Source: Microbacterium oleivorans
GTDB taxonomy: Bacteria > Actinomycetota > Actinomycetes > Actinomycetales > Microbacteriaceae
Direction: 5' to 3'
DNA: 64,000 nt
Assembly (NCBI RefSeq): GCF_001691565.1
Contig: NZ_MAYO01000003.1
Location: forward strand, 186,001-250,000
Positions 25,776-34,938 of this stretch are shown one piece after another. The notes under the pieces are model-generated. The model was given only the letters and a program-made list of their open reading frames with translations, had not been told where the DNA came from and did not search any database. Positions within the stretch are counted from its first letter, which is position 1; the number at the start of each line of letters is the position of its first letter. The position numbers and the translations under genes were made by a program.

Positions 25776-26984
25776 TCAGCGGGTGGATGCCCCCAACCGG
25801 CGGGCAGCCTCCGCGATGACGTCCGTCCGCTTGCACGAGGCGAAGCGGACGAGCGTCGCGTAGTCGTCCCGGTGCTCGGACGTCACGAACGCCGTCACGG
25901 GGATCGCCACGACGCCGACGCGCGCGGGAAGCTCGCGGCAGAAGTCCGCGGCATCCTCACCCTCGGCGAGCATGGAGCGCACGTCGGCCACCGTGAAGTA
26001 CGACCCCGCGGGAGTGGCCACGTCGAATCCAGCCGCGACCAGGCCCGCGCCGAGCAGATCGCGCCGTTGGCGTTGGGTCGCCGCGAGATCCTCGAAGTAC
26101 CGGTCGGGCAGCCCGAGGCCGACAGCGATCGCGGGCTGGAAGGGCGCTGCGTTGACGTACGTGAGGTACTGCTTGACGGCGAGGACGGCGTCGACGAGGT
26201 CGGCGGGTCCGCTGATCCAGCCGACCTTCCACCCGGTCGTGCGGAACGTCTTCCCGCCCGACGAGATGGTGAGCGTCCGCTCGGCGGCCCCGGGCAGTGT
26301 GGCGATCGGCGTGTGGCGACCGGACATGACCAGGTGCTCGTAGACCTCGTCCGTCACGACGAGCGCGTCGTGCAGATGAGCCAGCCGGACGATCTCCTGG
26401 CGGACCTCGGCGGAGAACATCGTTCCGGTCGGGTTGTGGGGATCGTTGACGAGGATGATCCTCGTCCGATCGGTGACGGCCGCCCGGAGGTCGTCCAGGT
26501 CCGGCTCCAGACGCGGCCACCGCAGCGGAACCGGAATCAGGCGTGCGCCGGCGAGCGCGACCGCCGCTGCGTAGGAGTCGTAGAACGGTTCGAAGACGAC
26601 GACGTCGTCGTCGGGCCCGTCGACGAGCGCCAGGATCGCAGCGGTCAGCGCCTCGGTCGCTCCGGCGGTGATGACGATCTCACGGTCGGGGTCGAGGTCC
26701 ACGCCGTAGAACCGGTGCTGATGATCCGCGACCGCGTCTCGGAGCACCGGCATCCCCCGCCCCGGCGGGTATTGGTTGGCCCCGGTCCGGATCGCGTCGA
26801 TGGCTGCGTCGAGCACGTCGGCCGGACCGTCCTCGTCCGGGAAACCCTGGCCGAGGTTGATCGCGTCGTGCCGGATCGCAGCGGCCGTGACCTCGGCGAA
26901 GATCGTGGGCGCCAGGTCGCCGGTGGGGGACAGGAGGCCTGCCCCGCGAGCCGCGCGTTGCCAAGCTCCGGGTATGTGCAGCAC
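25776..26984 (-). CDS. PLP-dependent class I/II aminotransferase (KAT/DapC-like)
   Basis: This 402-residue fold-type I aminotransferase has INLGQGFPDEDGP near the N-terminus, NDPHNPTGT, TDEVYEHL and the PLP lysine in SSGGKTFRTTGWK (K245). The N-terminal motif is typical of kynurenine/glutamine transaminase K and of the actinobacterial DapC-like group, so N-succinyl-diaminopimelate or keto-acid substrates are both possible. The GTG at 26984 is preferred: it lies 6 nt after TACGCT, and the longer frame upstream is antisense to the next gene's promoter region. Confidence 0.78.
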   Translation of the reverse strand: MLHIPGAWQRAARGAGLLSPTGDLAPTIFAEVTAAAIRHDAINLGQGFPDEDGPADVLDAAIDAIRTGANQYPPGRGMPVLRDAVADHQHRFYGVDLDPDREIVITAGATEALTAAILALVDGPDDDVVVFEPFYDSYAAAVALAGARLIPVPLRWPRLEPDLDDLRAAVTDRTRIILVNDPHNPTGTMFSAEVRQEIVRLAHLHDALVVTDEVYEHLVMSGRHTPIATLPGAAERTLTISSGGKTFRTTGWKVGWISGPADLVDAVLAVKQYLTYVNAAPFQPAIAVGLGLPDRYFEDLAATQRQRRDLLGAGLVAAGFDVATPAGSYFTVADVRSMLAEGEDAADFCRELPARVGVVAIPVTAFVTSEHRDDYATLVRFASCKRTDVIAEAARRLGASTR

Positions 26985-26990
26985 CGGTTC

Positions 26991-26996
26991 AGCGTA
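26991..26996 (-). promoter_or_regulatory. -10 hexamer TACGCT for the aminotransferase gene
   Basis: Read on the minus strand, the hexamer ends 6 nt before the GTG at 26984. No ribosome site is visible in between. Confidence 0.4.
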
Positions 26997-27110
26997 TCGC
27001 TGCTCGACCCGGATATCCGCTGCACTCCCATAGGCTGATCGGAGGGGTGGCATAGCTGGTCCACAGACTCCGGGAGCACTCTGAAGTCGCCTCGAAAAAG
27101 GAGCAGTCCC

Positions 27111-28574
27111 ATGAGCGAATCGAACACCCCCGACCCGAACACGTCCGGCGCGAATGTGCCCCCGCGACCGCCGCTTCCCGACGCCGGCGCGCCCGGATAC
27201 CAGGGCACCTCCGGTGCCCCCTCGTCGGCCGGGCACCCCTCCGACCAGCCGTGGTACGCCCAGGCTCATCACCAGCAGAGCGCCCACGATGCCGGTCAGC
27301 ACGCCCCGGGGGCGGCGTTCACCACGCAGCCCCTACCCGGTGAGTCGACGTCGGGACGCCCTCACGATGCGAAGGTGGGTTCGGGCAAGATCGTGGCCGT
27401 GCTCGTCGCCGCTGCCATCGTGGGAGCGGTGTCGGGATTGGGCGGCGCGGCGATCGGGAACGACGTCTTCCAGCCGCAGGCGACCGCCGTCGCCCCCAAG
27501 GGGTCGACCCAGATCACGGTCAACGACCCCGATCAGGTCAACCAGACCACCGGCATCGCCACCAAGACCCTGCCGAGCGTCGTCACGATCAGCGCCACGT
27601 CGTCGAGCGGCGGCGGCACGGGGTCCGGTGTCGTCCTCAGCGAAGACGGCTACGTCGTCACCAACACGCACGTCGTGACTCTGGACGGCGCGAGTTCCGA
27701 CGCCTCCCTCCGGGTCACGACCTCCGACGGCCGCGTCTTCAACGCGAAGATCGTGGGGACCGATCCCATCTACGACCTCGCCGTCATCAAGCTGACCGAC
27801 GCGAGCGATCTCACTCCGATCACGTTCGCCGACTCGGCGAAGCTGAACGTCGGCGACACGACGGTTGCCGTGGGCGCACCGCTCGGCCTGTCCAACACGG
27901 TGACGACCGGCATCGTCAGCGCGTTGAACCGCTCGATCCAGATCGCTTCCTCCGCCGTCCCCGATTCCGGCGAGCAGGAGCAGGGCCAGGGCCAGAACGG
28001 CGAGTCGCCGTTCCAGTTCGACTTCGGGCAGGGGCAGCAGCGCGGGTCGGGCTCGTCGGGCACGATCTCGATCGCGGTCATCCAGACGGATGCCGCCATC
28101 AACCCGGGCAACTCCGGTGGCGCACTCGTGGATGACGAGGGAAACCTCATCGGCATCAACGTCGCGATCGCGACCGCGGGCGGCGGGTCGTCCTCGTCGA
28201 GCGAGGCGGGCTCCATCGGTGTCGGCTTCTCGATCCCGTCGAATGTCGTCAAGCGCGTCGCCGACGAGATCATCAAGGACGGCAAGGCCACCCACGGTCT
28301 GCTCGGCGCGATGGTCGGGAACTCCGCCGACGCGAAGGACAGCACCGTCGCCGGCGCGCTGATCAGCGACGTGACCCCCGGCGGCGCCGCGGCGAAGGCA
28401 GGACTCAAGGCCGGCGACGTCGTCACCGAGTTCGACGGAGTGCCGGTCCGCGACGCCACCGACCTGACGGCCCAGGTCCGCGCGCTGGCTGCCGGTAGCT
28501 CGGCAGACCTCGTCTACGTCCGCGACGGCAGGTCGCTCAGCGCCGATGTCACGCTGGGCACCCTGAACGACTGA
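27111..28574 (+). CDS. HtrA/DegP-like membrane-anchored serine protease with PDZ domain
   Basis: This 487-residue protein has a Pro/Gly/Ser-rich cytoplasmic N-terminus (1-88), one transmembrane helix (about 93-115), a trypsin-like domain with triad H187 (TNTHVV), D222 (YDLAVI) and S335 (GNSGGAL), and a C-terminal PDZ domain (about 398-480). A Gln/Gly-rich insertion (about 285-312) sits between the Asp and Ser. It should act in envelope protein quality control. The ATG at 27111 has AAAGGAG upstream; a TAGGCT hexamer at 27031-27036 may be its -10. Confidence 0.9.
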   Translation: MSESNTPDPNTSGANVPPRPPLPDAGAPGYQGTSGAPSSAGHPSDQPWYAQAHHQQSAHDAGQHAPGAAFTTQPLPGESTSGRPHDAKVGSGKIVAVLVAAAIVGAVSGLGGAAIGNDVFQPQATAVAPKGSTQITVNDPDQVNQTTGIATKTLPSVVTISATSSSGGGTGSGVVLSEDGYVVTNTHVVTLDGASSDASLRVTTSDGRVFNAKIVGTDPIYDLAVIKLTDASDLTPITFADSAKLNVGDTTVAVGAPLGLSNTVTTGIVSALNRSIQIASSAVPDSGEQEQGQGQNGESPFQFDFGQGQQRGSGSSGTISIAVIQTDAAINPGNSGGALVDDEGNLIGINVAIATAGGGSSSSSEAGSIGVGFSIPSNVVKRVADEIIKDGKATHGLLGAMVGNSADAKDSTVAGALISDVTPGGAAAKAGLKAGDVVTEFDGVPVRDATDLTAQVRALAAGSSADLVYVRDGRSLSADVTLGTLND

Positions 28575-28598
28575 TCGCTCCGGCGACACCCCGAGGCA

Positions 28599-28635
28599 CG
28601 ACCCCATCCCGCGATAGGCTCGCGGGATGGGGTCG
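28599..28635. promoter_or_regulatory. perfect 16-bp inverted repeat spanning promoter and start codon
   Basis: CGACCCCATCCCGCGA (28599-28614) and TCGCGGGATGGGGTCG (28620-28635) are perfect complements with loop TAGGC. The -10 hexamer TAGGCT (28615-28620) sits in the loop, and the start codon of the next gene (28627-28629) sits in the right arm. It can act as an htrA terminator, and it would hide the start codon in read-through RNA. Confidence 0.7.
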
Positions 28636-29868
28636 TTCTCGTTCTCGTCGGGCAATGCGGCGCAGGTGCTGAGAATCCCGGTCCACCTGCTCGGACTTCT
28701 CGGGACGCGGGTCATCCCTCGATCGAAGGACCTGTGGGTGTTCGGCTCGGCCGCGGGGATCGGCGAAGGAGCGTGGGCGCTCTGGAAGGTCGCCGCAGCG
28801 AACGGAGAGCGCGCCGTCTGGTTGACAGGATCGGAGAAGGATGCCGCCGACGCCCGACGCGCGGGCCTCTCGTCCGCTCCGAAAGCCGGCTTCGTCGGGT
28901 TCTGGCTCACCGCCCGGGCGCGCGTGGTCGTGGTGACCCACGGCGCAGGAGACGTGAACCGCTACGGTACGGCGGGCGCGTTCCTCGTGCAGCTGTGGCA
29001 CGGCATTCCCCTGAAGCGACTCGGGCTGGACTCTCCAGCGACGGCGAAAGCGCCCGTGAACGTGCCGGGCCTGGCTCGCCTTCTGCGTTACGCCTACCGG
29101 CGCACTCAGCGGCGCATACGTCTGCTGCCCGCCGCGTCCCACCTCGTCCGAGGCCGCCTCGAGTCGGCTTTCGGTCTCCGCTACGACCGGATCCCGGTCA
29201 CCGGCGAACCGCGCGTGGACGTGCTGTCGGTCGGTTCGGCCGCTGAGGCGCGTGCGTCGGTCGAAGCGCTCGTCGGACCGGCCACGGGCGCTCGTCTCGT
29301 CCTCTACGCACCGACCTGGCGAGACGGGGCGCCGGACCCCGCGATCCCCAGCCCGTCGGAGTGGGCGACGATCGTCGAGTCGCTCGAGTCCGCGAACGCC
29401 GTGCTCGTGATCCGCTCGCATCCGCTGGGCGCCGGCGACTACACGCCGCCTCCGGGGACCGATCGCGTCCGGCAGATGGGAGCAGACCGCGTCGCCGATG
29501 TCACGCCGGTTCTCCCGGCGTTCGACGCTCTGATCACCGATTACTCCTCCCTCGTCTACGACACGGCGCTCATCCCGCTCCCCGTCGTCTTCTTCGCGCC
29601 GGATGAGTCCCGCTACGCCGTCGAGCGTGGCTTCTACGGGCGATATCGCGACCTCGCGGGCGAGGACGTGGCGACCTCGTGGAGTCAGGTCGTCCGCCAG
29701 CTGTCGGTCGTCCTGCTCGATGATGCCGAGCGTGCGCGGCGGATCGCGCGGGCTCGCGACCTCAGCTCCCGCGTTCACATGTACCGCGACGGCGGCAACG
29801 CCGAGCGCGTGTACCGGGCCATCCGTCGCGGGCTCGACGCGTCGCGAACGACGAAAGGCAACGAATGA
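28627..29868 (+). CDS. CDP-glycerol glycerophosphotransferase family protein (TagB/TagF-like)
   Basis: This 413-residue enzyme should transfer glycerol-phosphate or a related polyol-phosphate from a CDP donor in wall teichoic-acid-like polymer synthesis. Family motifs are LWHGIPLKRLG, LYAPTWRDG, VLVIRSHPLG and DALITDYSSLVYD. It lacks the N-terminal subdomain with the ESFxGN motif found in its two relatives here. The ATG lies 6 nt after TAGGCT, inside a perfect inverted repeat. The stop overlaps the next start as ATGA. Confidence 0.82.
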   Translation: MGSFSFSSGNAAQVLRIPVHLLGLLGTRVIPRSKDLWVFGSAAGIGEGAWALWKVAAANGERAVWLTGSEKDAADARRAGLSSAPKAGFVGFWLTARARVVVVTHGAGDVNRYGTAGAFLVQLWHGIPLKRLGLDSPATAKAPVNVPGLARLLRYAYRRTQRRIRLLPAASHLVRGRLESAFGLRYDRIPVTGEPRVDVLSVGSAAEARASVEALVGPATGARLVLYAPTWRDGAPDPAIPSPSEWATIVESLESANAVLVIRSHPLGAGDYTPPPGTDRVRQMGADRVADVTPVLPAFDALITDYSSLVYDTALIPLPVVFFAPDESRYAVERGFYGRYRDLAGEDVATSWSQVVRQLSVVLLDDAERARRIARARDLSSRVHMYRDGGNAERVYRAIRRGLDASRTTKGNE

Positions 29869-31307
29869 TCCGGTCCGCGCTGGCATCGGGTGACGTGCTC
29901 ATCCTCGAGGGGCCTGGGGCCGCGCCTTCCGGCATCCGTCTCGAAGGCGCGCGAGCACGCGTCGACGGCGCTGTCGCGGAAACGGATGCCGGCTGGCGGG
30001 CGACGATACCGATGCGCGTCTCGCGATGGGGCGGCCCGCTCCTCGCGCTCCCGAGCGGCGCCTACCGCGTCGTGGTGGACGCCGGAGACGTCGCCGCCGA
30101 CCTCGCGCCCTTCGCGCGGACCGTCGGCGAGGCTCTCGCAGTTGAGCTCGACGGCGGGCGTGTCGTCGTCTCGCCGCCTCTGACGGACGTGGATGCCTCC
30201 GCCGCGGGGCAGTCCGCCCTGGAGCGGGCGTACGCCCATGGGTCCTCGGAACTCGAGAACGCCGTCCTCTTCGAGAGCTTCTACGGCAGAAACGCGAGCT
30301 GCAACCCGCGCGCGATCGACGCGGAGATCGCTCGTGTCGCGCCAGGGGTGACGCGGTATTGGAGCGTGTCGGACCGCTCCGTGGACGTTCCCGGCGGCGC
30401 CGTGCCCGTGGTCGAGGGTTCTCCCGAATGGTGGCGGGTCCGGGGGGCCGCTCGCCTTCTCGTCGTCAACGACTGGCTGCGGCGGCGCTTCGTCCGTCGG
30501 CCCGGCCAGCGGGTGTTGCAGACCTGGCACGGCACGCCGCTCAAGCGTCTCGCCCTTCAGCGTCCCGGGTTCGATCCCCGGCGCGCTCTCGCCGTCGTCC
30601 GGGAGAGCAGGCGCTGGGACGTACTTCTCGCGCAGAGTCCCTACGCGGCCGGCATCCTCGAGAAGGCGTACGCATTCGGGCGGCGGCCGATCTGGGTCGA
30701 GGGCTACCCGCGCAACGACGTCCTCGTCGCCGGCGACGAGGATCGGGTCCGCCGCGAACTCGGCGTCTCGCCGGACGCGAGAGTCCTCCTCTACGCGCCG
30801 ACATGGCGGGACGATCGTGAGGAGATGGTGGACTTCCTCGACCTGGAACGACTGGCAGACGACACCGGAGCGATCGTCCTCGTGCGGGGACATTCGCGCA
30901 CCCTGGTTCCGGGGGCGGATGCGACCGGCTCGCGAGTCATCGACGTCACGACCTACCCGGACACCTCGGCGCTCCTGCGTGCAGCGGATGCGCTCATCAC
31001 GGACTACTCGTCGGTGATGTTCGATTTCACCGTCACGGGCAAGCCGGTCTACTTCTTCGTTCCGGATCTCGATCACTACCGCGGCAAGCTGCGCGGCTTC
31101 TACTTCGATCTGGCCGTCAGAGCCCCCGGTCCGCTCACGTCGACGCAGGACGAACTGACGTCAGCGCTCACCGACACGGGCACGCCTGGCCGCTTCGCGG
31201 ACCGCTACGCATCCTGGGTGTCGCGATTCAACGCCCGCGACGACGGGCGTGCCGCGGAGCGAGTGGTCGCGAGACTTCTCGATCAGGACATGATCCCGCG
31301 CGATTGA
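29865..31307 (+). CDS. CDP-glycerol glycerophosphotransferase with extra N-terminal domain
   Basis: This 480-residue enzyme has the full glycerophosphotransferase region from about residue 128 (LFESFYGRNASCNPRAI), then TWHGTPLKRLAL, LYAPTWRDD, LVRGHSR and DALITDYSSVMFDF. Residues 1-125 are a separate region, rich in Ala/Val/Asp with short beta-like repeats, that I do not recognise. It is translationally coupled to the upstream family member, so two transfer steps, such as priming and extension, may be encoded together. It converges with a glycosyltransferase gene 6 bp away. Confidence 0.8.
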   Translation: MIRSALASGDVLILEGPGAAPSGIRLEGARARVDGAVAETDAGWRATIPMRVSRWGGPLLALPSGAYRVVVDAGDVAADLAPFARTVGEALAVELDGGRVVVSPPLTDVDASAAGQSALERAYAHGSSELENAVLFESFYGRNASCNPRAIDAEIARVAPGVTRYWSVSDRSVDVPGGAVPVVEGSPEWWRVRGAARLLVVNDWLRRRFVRRPGQRVLQTWHGTPLKRLALQRPGFDPRRALAVVRESRRWDVLLAQSPYAAGILEKAYAFGRRPIWVEGYPRNDVLVAGDEDRVRRELGVSPDARVLLYAPTWRDDREEMVDFLDLERLADDTGAIVLVRGHSRTLVPGADATGSRVIDVTTYPDTSALLRAADALITDYSSVMFDFTVTGKPVYFFVPDLDHYRGKLRGFYFDLAVRAPGPLTSTQDELTSALTDTGTPGRFADRYASWVSRFNARDDGRAAERVVARLLDQDMIPRD

Positions 31308-31313
31308 TCCGCG

Positions 31314-32381
31314 TCAGGGCAGAGGCGTGTTCCGGTCGAGGCGGGACGTGTCGACGGTGTCGCGGGCGCCCCGGAGGACCCCGGCCAGGAACCCGGTGCC
31401 CCATGCGAGGTGCATGGTCGGGAGCACGGCGGCGAGCCATGCCCGTTGAGCCATCGCCTGTCCGGCGACCGCGCTGAATGCGAGTACGCCCACGACGTAG
31501 AGCGCGACGGGAAGGTGGAGGATCGAGAGCACCGCGGAGGCGGGACCGGCCACCAGACCGATTGCCTGCAATGCGGCCAGGAGGATGCTCGCCGTGAGGA
31601 CGACGACGAGGGCGGGGGGTGCGAAGAACCGCAGGGAGTTCTGGCGACCGAACCGGCGAACGAGTTCTCCGCGCCACGTTCCCGTCGCGACGAACTGACG
31701 GGCCAGGCGGGCCCAGCTCTCTCGCGGCCAGTAGGTGACGGCGAGCTCCGGGTCGAACCACACCCGGTAACCGGCGTGCCGGATGCGGAGATTCAGCTCC
31801 CAGTCCTCGCCGCGTCGGATCGACTCGTCGAAGAGGCCGACTTCCTCGAGCACGCTCCGGCGCATGACCCCGAGGTAGGCGGACTCCGCAGGTCCCTCCG
31901 GGGCACCCCCGTGGTAGGCGCCCCCGCCCAGGCCGACCGGCGAGTTGTAGGCGACCGCGACGGCTTTCTGGAACGGGGTGCGGCCGTCCGCGCGCATGAC
32001 GCCGCCCACGTTGGCGGCCCGCACGCGAGCAAGCGTGGACAGTGCGCGTCGCGTGTACCCCGGCGCGAGCTCGGAGTGCGCGTCGACGCGCACGATGGTG
32101 GGATGCCGAGCTGCGCGGATCGCGAGATTCAGCGCGACCGGGATGTCGGCGCGCGGGTTGTCGACGAGACGGATGCGGTCGTCCGCCGACGCCAGTCGTC
32201 GCGCGAGCTCGGTCGTACCGTCGGCGGACGGTCCCAGCGCGAGGATCAGCTCGGCGGGACCGTCCACGTCCTGCTGGAGGACGGTCTCGACCGCGCGCTC
32301 GAGGTACTCGCGTTCGTTGAGAACGGGCATCACGAAGGTGACACCGGCACCGGGCGCGGGAACCGGCGCGTCGACCGTCAC
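31314..32381 (-). CDS. GT2 family glycosyltransferase, membrane-associated
   Basis: This 355-residue protein has an N-terminal GT-A domain: TFVMPVLNERE, the nucleotide/metal motif VRVDAHSE (about 98-104) and the acceptor motif RRGEDWELNLRI. Three hydrophobic segments follow in the C-terminal third. It resembles succinoglycan-type (ExoA-like) glycosyltransferases. The GTG overlaps the upstream bifunctional gene's stop as GTGA, so it is third in a unit with the acyltransferase and the fusion enzyme. Confidence 0.83.
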   Translation of the reverse strand: MTVDAPVPAPGAGVTFVMPVLNEREYLERAVETVLQQDVDGPAELILALGPSADGTTELARRLASADDRIRLVDNPRADIPVALNLAIRAARHPTIVRVDAHSELAPGYTRRALSTLARVRAANVGGVMRADGRTPFQKAVAVAYNSPVGLGGGAYHGGAPEGPAESAYLGVMRRSVLEEVGLFDESIRRGEDWELNLRIRHAGYRVWFDPELAVTYWPRESWARLARQFVATGTWRGELVRRFGRQNSLRFFAPPALVVVLTASILLAALQAIGLVAGPASAVLSILHLPVALYVVGVLAFSAVAGQAMAQRAWLAAVLPTMHLAWGTGFLAGVLRGARDTVDTSRLDRNTPLP

Positions 32382-34909
32382 GGTGTGCCCGTGGAGTCAG
32401 GGGAGCGCGCGGGCTCGACGCGCGGGATCAGCGCATCGAACTGCGAGAGCACTTCGGCGGTGTAGGCGTCGACGTCGAGCGACGCCGGCGCCACCTGTCC
32501 GTCGAGGAACGCCGTCATGCCGTCGGCGAGCGCACGGTCGTCGCGGTCGACGATGTGCAGGTCGTCGCCCGGCAGAGCGCCCCGCGCGGAGCCGAATGCC
32601 GTCGACACGATGGGCAGTCCCAGTTGCGCAGCTTCGATGAGGACCATCGGCTGACCCTCGTAGTCGCTGGAGAGGACGAAGCAGTCGCAGCGTCGCATGA
32701 CGGACACCGGGTCGCGGAGCGGGCCCGTCAGGAAGACGCGCCCGGTCAGACCGGCATCCCGCACCTGTTGCTCGAGCTGTGCGCGTAACGGCCCGCCGCC
32801 GACGATGAAGAGCTGCGTATCGGGTGCTTCGGAAGCGAGACGGGCGAACGCGCGGATCAGCCGGGCGTGGTTCTTCTCGGTCGACAGCCGGCCTACCGAG
32901 ATGAATCTCCGGATGCCGGGGGCCGAGAGCGCGGCCTCGAGGACCTGGTCGAGGCCGGCGTCGTCCTCCGGCTCGTCGCCATCTTCGTCGCGCTCGTCGA
33001 CGGCTTCGGCGGAGACGAGGTCGGGGAGGTTTCGCAGGGTGACGAAGCTGTCCGCCGGCGCGTAGTCCGCGAGCTCCGCACGGTTGAGGTCCGTGAGGGC
33101 CGGGGAGACGGATACGAGCTGGTCGTACGCGCGGTACATGGCGAAGACGCGGCCCAACGAACGCCGGAAAGCCTTCTTGCCGTTGACGGTCCGATCGCGG
33201 TCGGCGGCCATCTCGTTGTGCAACCAGATCGCGCGGACCGCCCGCGGCGAATGCAGCATCAGGTGCGCCCAGAACGGGCTGTATCCGCTGAAGTCCGCGA
33301 CCCAGTCGAACTTCGCAGACCCGAAGATGCGGGTCCACTCATCCCGCCACAGGGTGCGGTGCCCGAGGCGACGGTGCGCGCGGAGCGGATCGGTGCTGAC
33401 ATCCGCGACACGTCGCATGATCTGGCGCGCCTTCAAGCCGTTCATGCCGCCGACGCGGAAGACCTGCCGGATGTTCGGATTCAGGCGGGTCTGATTGTGG
33501 CGTGTCGTCGCGCCGCGGGGGAACGACATGAGGGCCGTCACGTCGTAGCGCTCGGTGTCGAGCGAGTTCAGCAGGTTGACGGCGGCCGTCGTGATGCCGT
33601 TGAGGCGCATCCCGCCCAGGTAGAACAGCAGTCGGGGACGGTCGTCGCGCCGCACGGGCCGGACACGGCGCCCCTCCTCTCTGCCGCGGAAGACGACGTC
33701 GATGACGCGCGAGGTCGCGTCACCGTCGTCGTAGGGGACGAATCGTTCCGCCCAGTCGGCGTAGCGCGGGTGGGCCGCGGCATCCGGTTGCAGCAGCCCG
33801 CCGAGCTCGCGTCCGAGCGCCCGCGGGTCGGTGTGCACGGGCCCGGGGAGCTCGTCGAGCGGCATGTACGTGCCACGATCGGTCGAGTAGGCGTCGCCGT
33901 CGGGGACGAGGAAGCCGATGGGACGGCCCGTGGCGAGATAGTCGAAGAAGATCGATGAGTAGTCCGTGACGAGCGCATCGGCGAGGCCCAGCAGAACGTT
34001 CGTCGCGATGATGTTCGGCACGAGGACGCGCCGGAGGGCCGGGATGCCGCTGGCCGCCCGGTGCACCACCTGATGGGTCTTGAGGAGCACGACGACGCCG
34101 TCGCCCAGTTCTCGCTGCAGGCCGGAGACCTGGTCCGCCAGGTGCGCGAGATCCGCATCGGGAGCCTGGAACGAGCTGCCCCGCCACGTCGGAGCGAACA
34201 GGACGATTCGCTTTCCCGTGAGCGACCAGCCCAGTCCGGCGGCGAGCGCAGCGACGCGCTGCTCCTTTTCGACGTCCGACATCCACTGCCGGTCGATACG
34301 CGGGTAGCCCTCTTCGATGATCGCACCGCGGTAGACGTTGCGGAGTTGATAGGCGTCCTCGTACATGGTCTCGGCCATGAAGGGGTTGGCTGCGAGGAGG
34401 TAGTCGGCGTTCAGGAGGTTGCGCAGGGTGTTGGCGGATTCGCGAGCACCGCCGGGCATATCGAAGCCCATGAGCTTCAGCGGGGTCCCATGCCAGGTGT
34501 TGAGGTAGACCTGACCGACGCGCTTACTGAACGCCGGCGGGAAGGTGGCGTTGTTGATGAGGTATCCGGCCGTGGAGACAGCGCGCCAGTAGGCACCGCT
34601 GCCGCGCGTCACGACGACGACGTTGCTGTTGCCGGCGAACTCCGCACGGAGCGCTGCGGCGGCATCCGGATCGCTGATCGCCCAGATGTGCGTCAGGTCT
34701 GCGAACTCCGGATCGGCGAGCAGTGATCGGAAGATCGCCTCGGGATTGCACAGCGCTCCGTTACCCGCGAAGGATTCGTAGACGACTGTCCGGTGCCGGA
34801 TCGGCCGGGAGCGCGCCCACGCGATCTGCTCCGACGTCGGGATGCGCTTCGCGCGGCTCAGCGCCGAACGGACAGCACGGGTGACGGCGGGCGGAAGGGG
34901 CGAACGCAT
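32378..34909 (-). CDS. fusion of glycerophosphotransferase and GT4 glycosyltransferase
   Basis: This 843-residue protein has two enzymes in one chain. Residues ~40-395 are a CDP-glycerol glycerophosphotransferase (YESFAGNGALCNPEAIF, TWHGTPLKLMGFD, LFAPTWRGS, DALVTDYSSIFFDY). Residues ~410-835 are a GT4-type glycosyltransferase (FYLGGMRLNGI near its start, RRFISVGRLSTEKNHARLI, then SSDYEGQPMVLIEAAQLG). A short acidic loop (about 655-675) interrupts the second half. It probably builds alternating sugar and polyol-phosphate units. It lies 29 bp after the acyltransferase gene. Confidence 0.85.
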   Translation of the reverse strand: MRSPLPPAVTRAVRSALSRAKRIPTSEQIAWARSRPIRHRTVVYESFAGNGALCNPEAIFRSLLADPEFADLTHIWAISDPDAAAALRAEFAGNSNVVVVTRGSGAYWRAVSTAGYLINNATFPPAFSKRVGQVYLNTWHGTPLKLMGFDMPGGARESANTLRNLLNADYLLAANPFMAETMYEDAYQLRNVYRGAIIEEGYPRIDRQWMSDVEKEQRVAALAAGLGWSLTGKRIVLFAPTWRGSSFQAPDADLAHLADQVSGLQRELGDGVVVLLKTHQVVHRAASGIPALRRVLVPNIIATNVLLGLADALVTDYSSIFFDYLATGRPIGFLVPDGDAYSTDRGTYMPLDELPGPVHTDPRALGRELGGLLQPDAAAHPRYADWAERFVPYDDGDATSRVIDVVFRGREEGRRVRPVRRDDRPRLLFYLGGMRLNGITTAAVNLLNSLDTERYDVTALMSFPRGATTRHNQTRLNPNIRQVFRVGGMNGLKARQIMRRVADVSTDPLRAHRRLGHRTLWRDEWTRIFGSAKFDWVADFSGYSPFWAHLMLHSPRAVRAIWLHNEMAADRDRTVNGKKAFRRSLGRVFAMYRAYDQLVSVSPALTDLNRAELADYAPADSFVTLRNLPDLVSAEAVDERDEDGDEPEDDAGLDQVLEAALSAPGIRRFISVGRLSTEKNHARLIRAFARLASEAPDTQLFIVGGGPLRAQLEQQVRDAGLTGRVFLTGPLRDPVSVMRRCDCFVLSSDYEGQPMVLIEAAQLGLPIVSTAFGSARGALPGDDLHIVDRDDRALADGMTAFLDGQVAPASLDVDAYTAEVLSQFDALIPRVEPARSPDSTGTP

Positions 34910-34938
34910 GTATGTGCTGTGCTCTCGTCGACGGCAGG

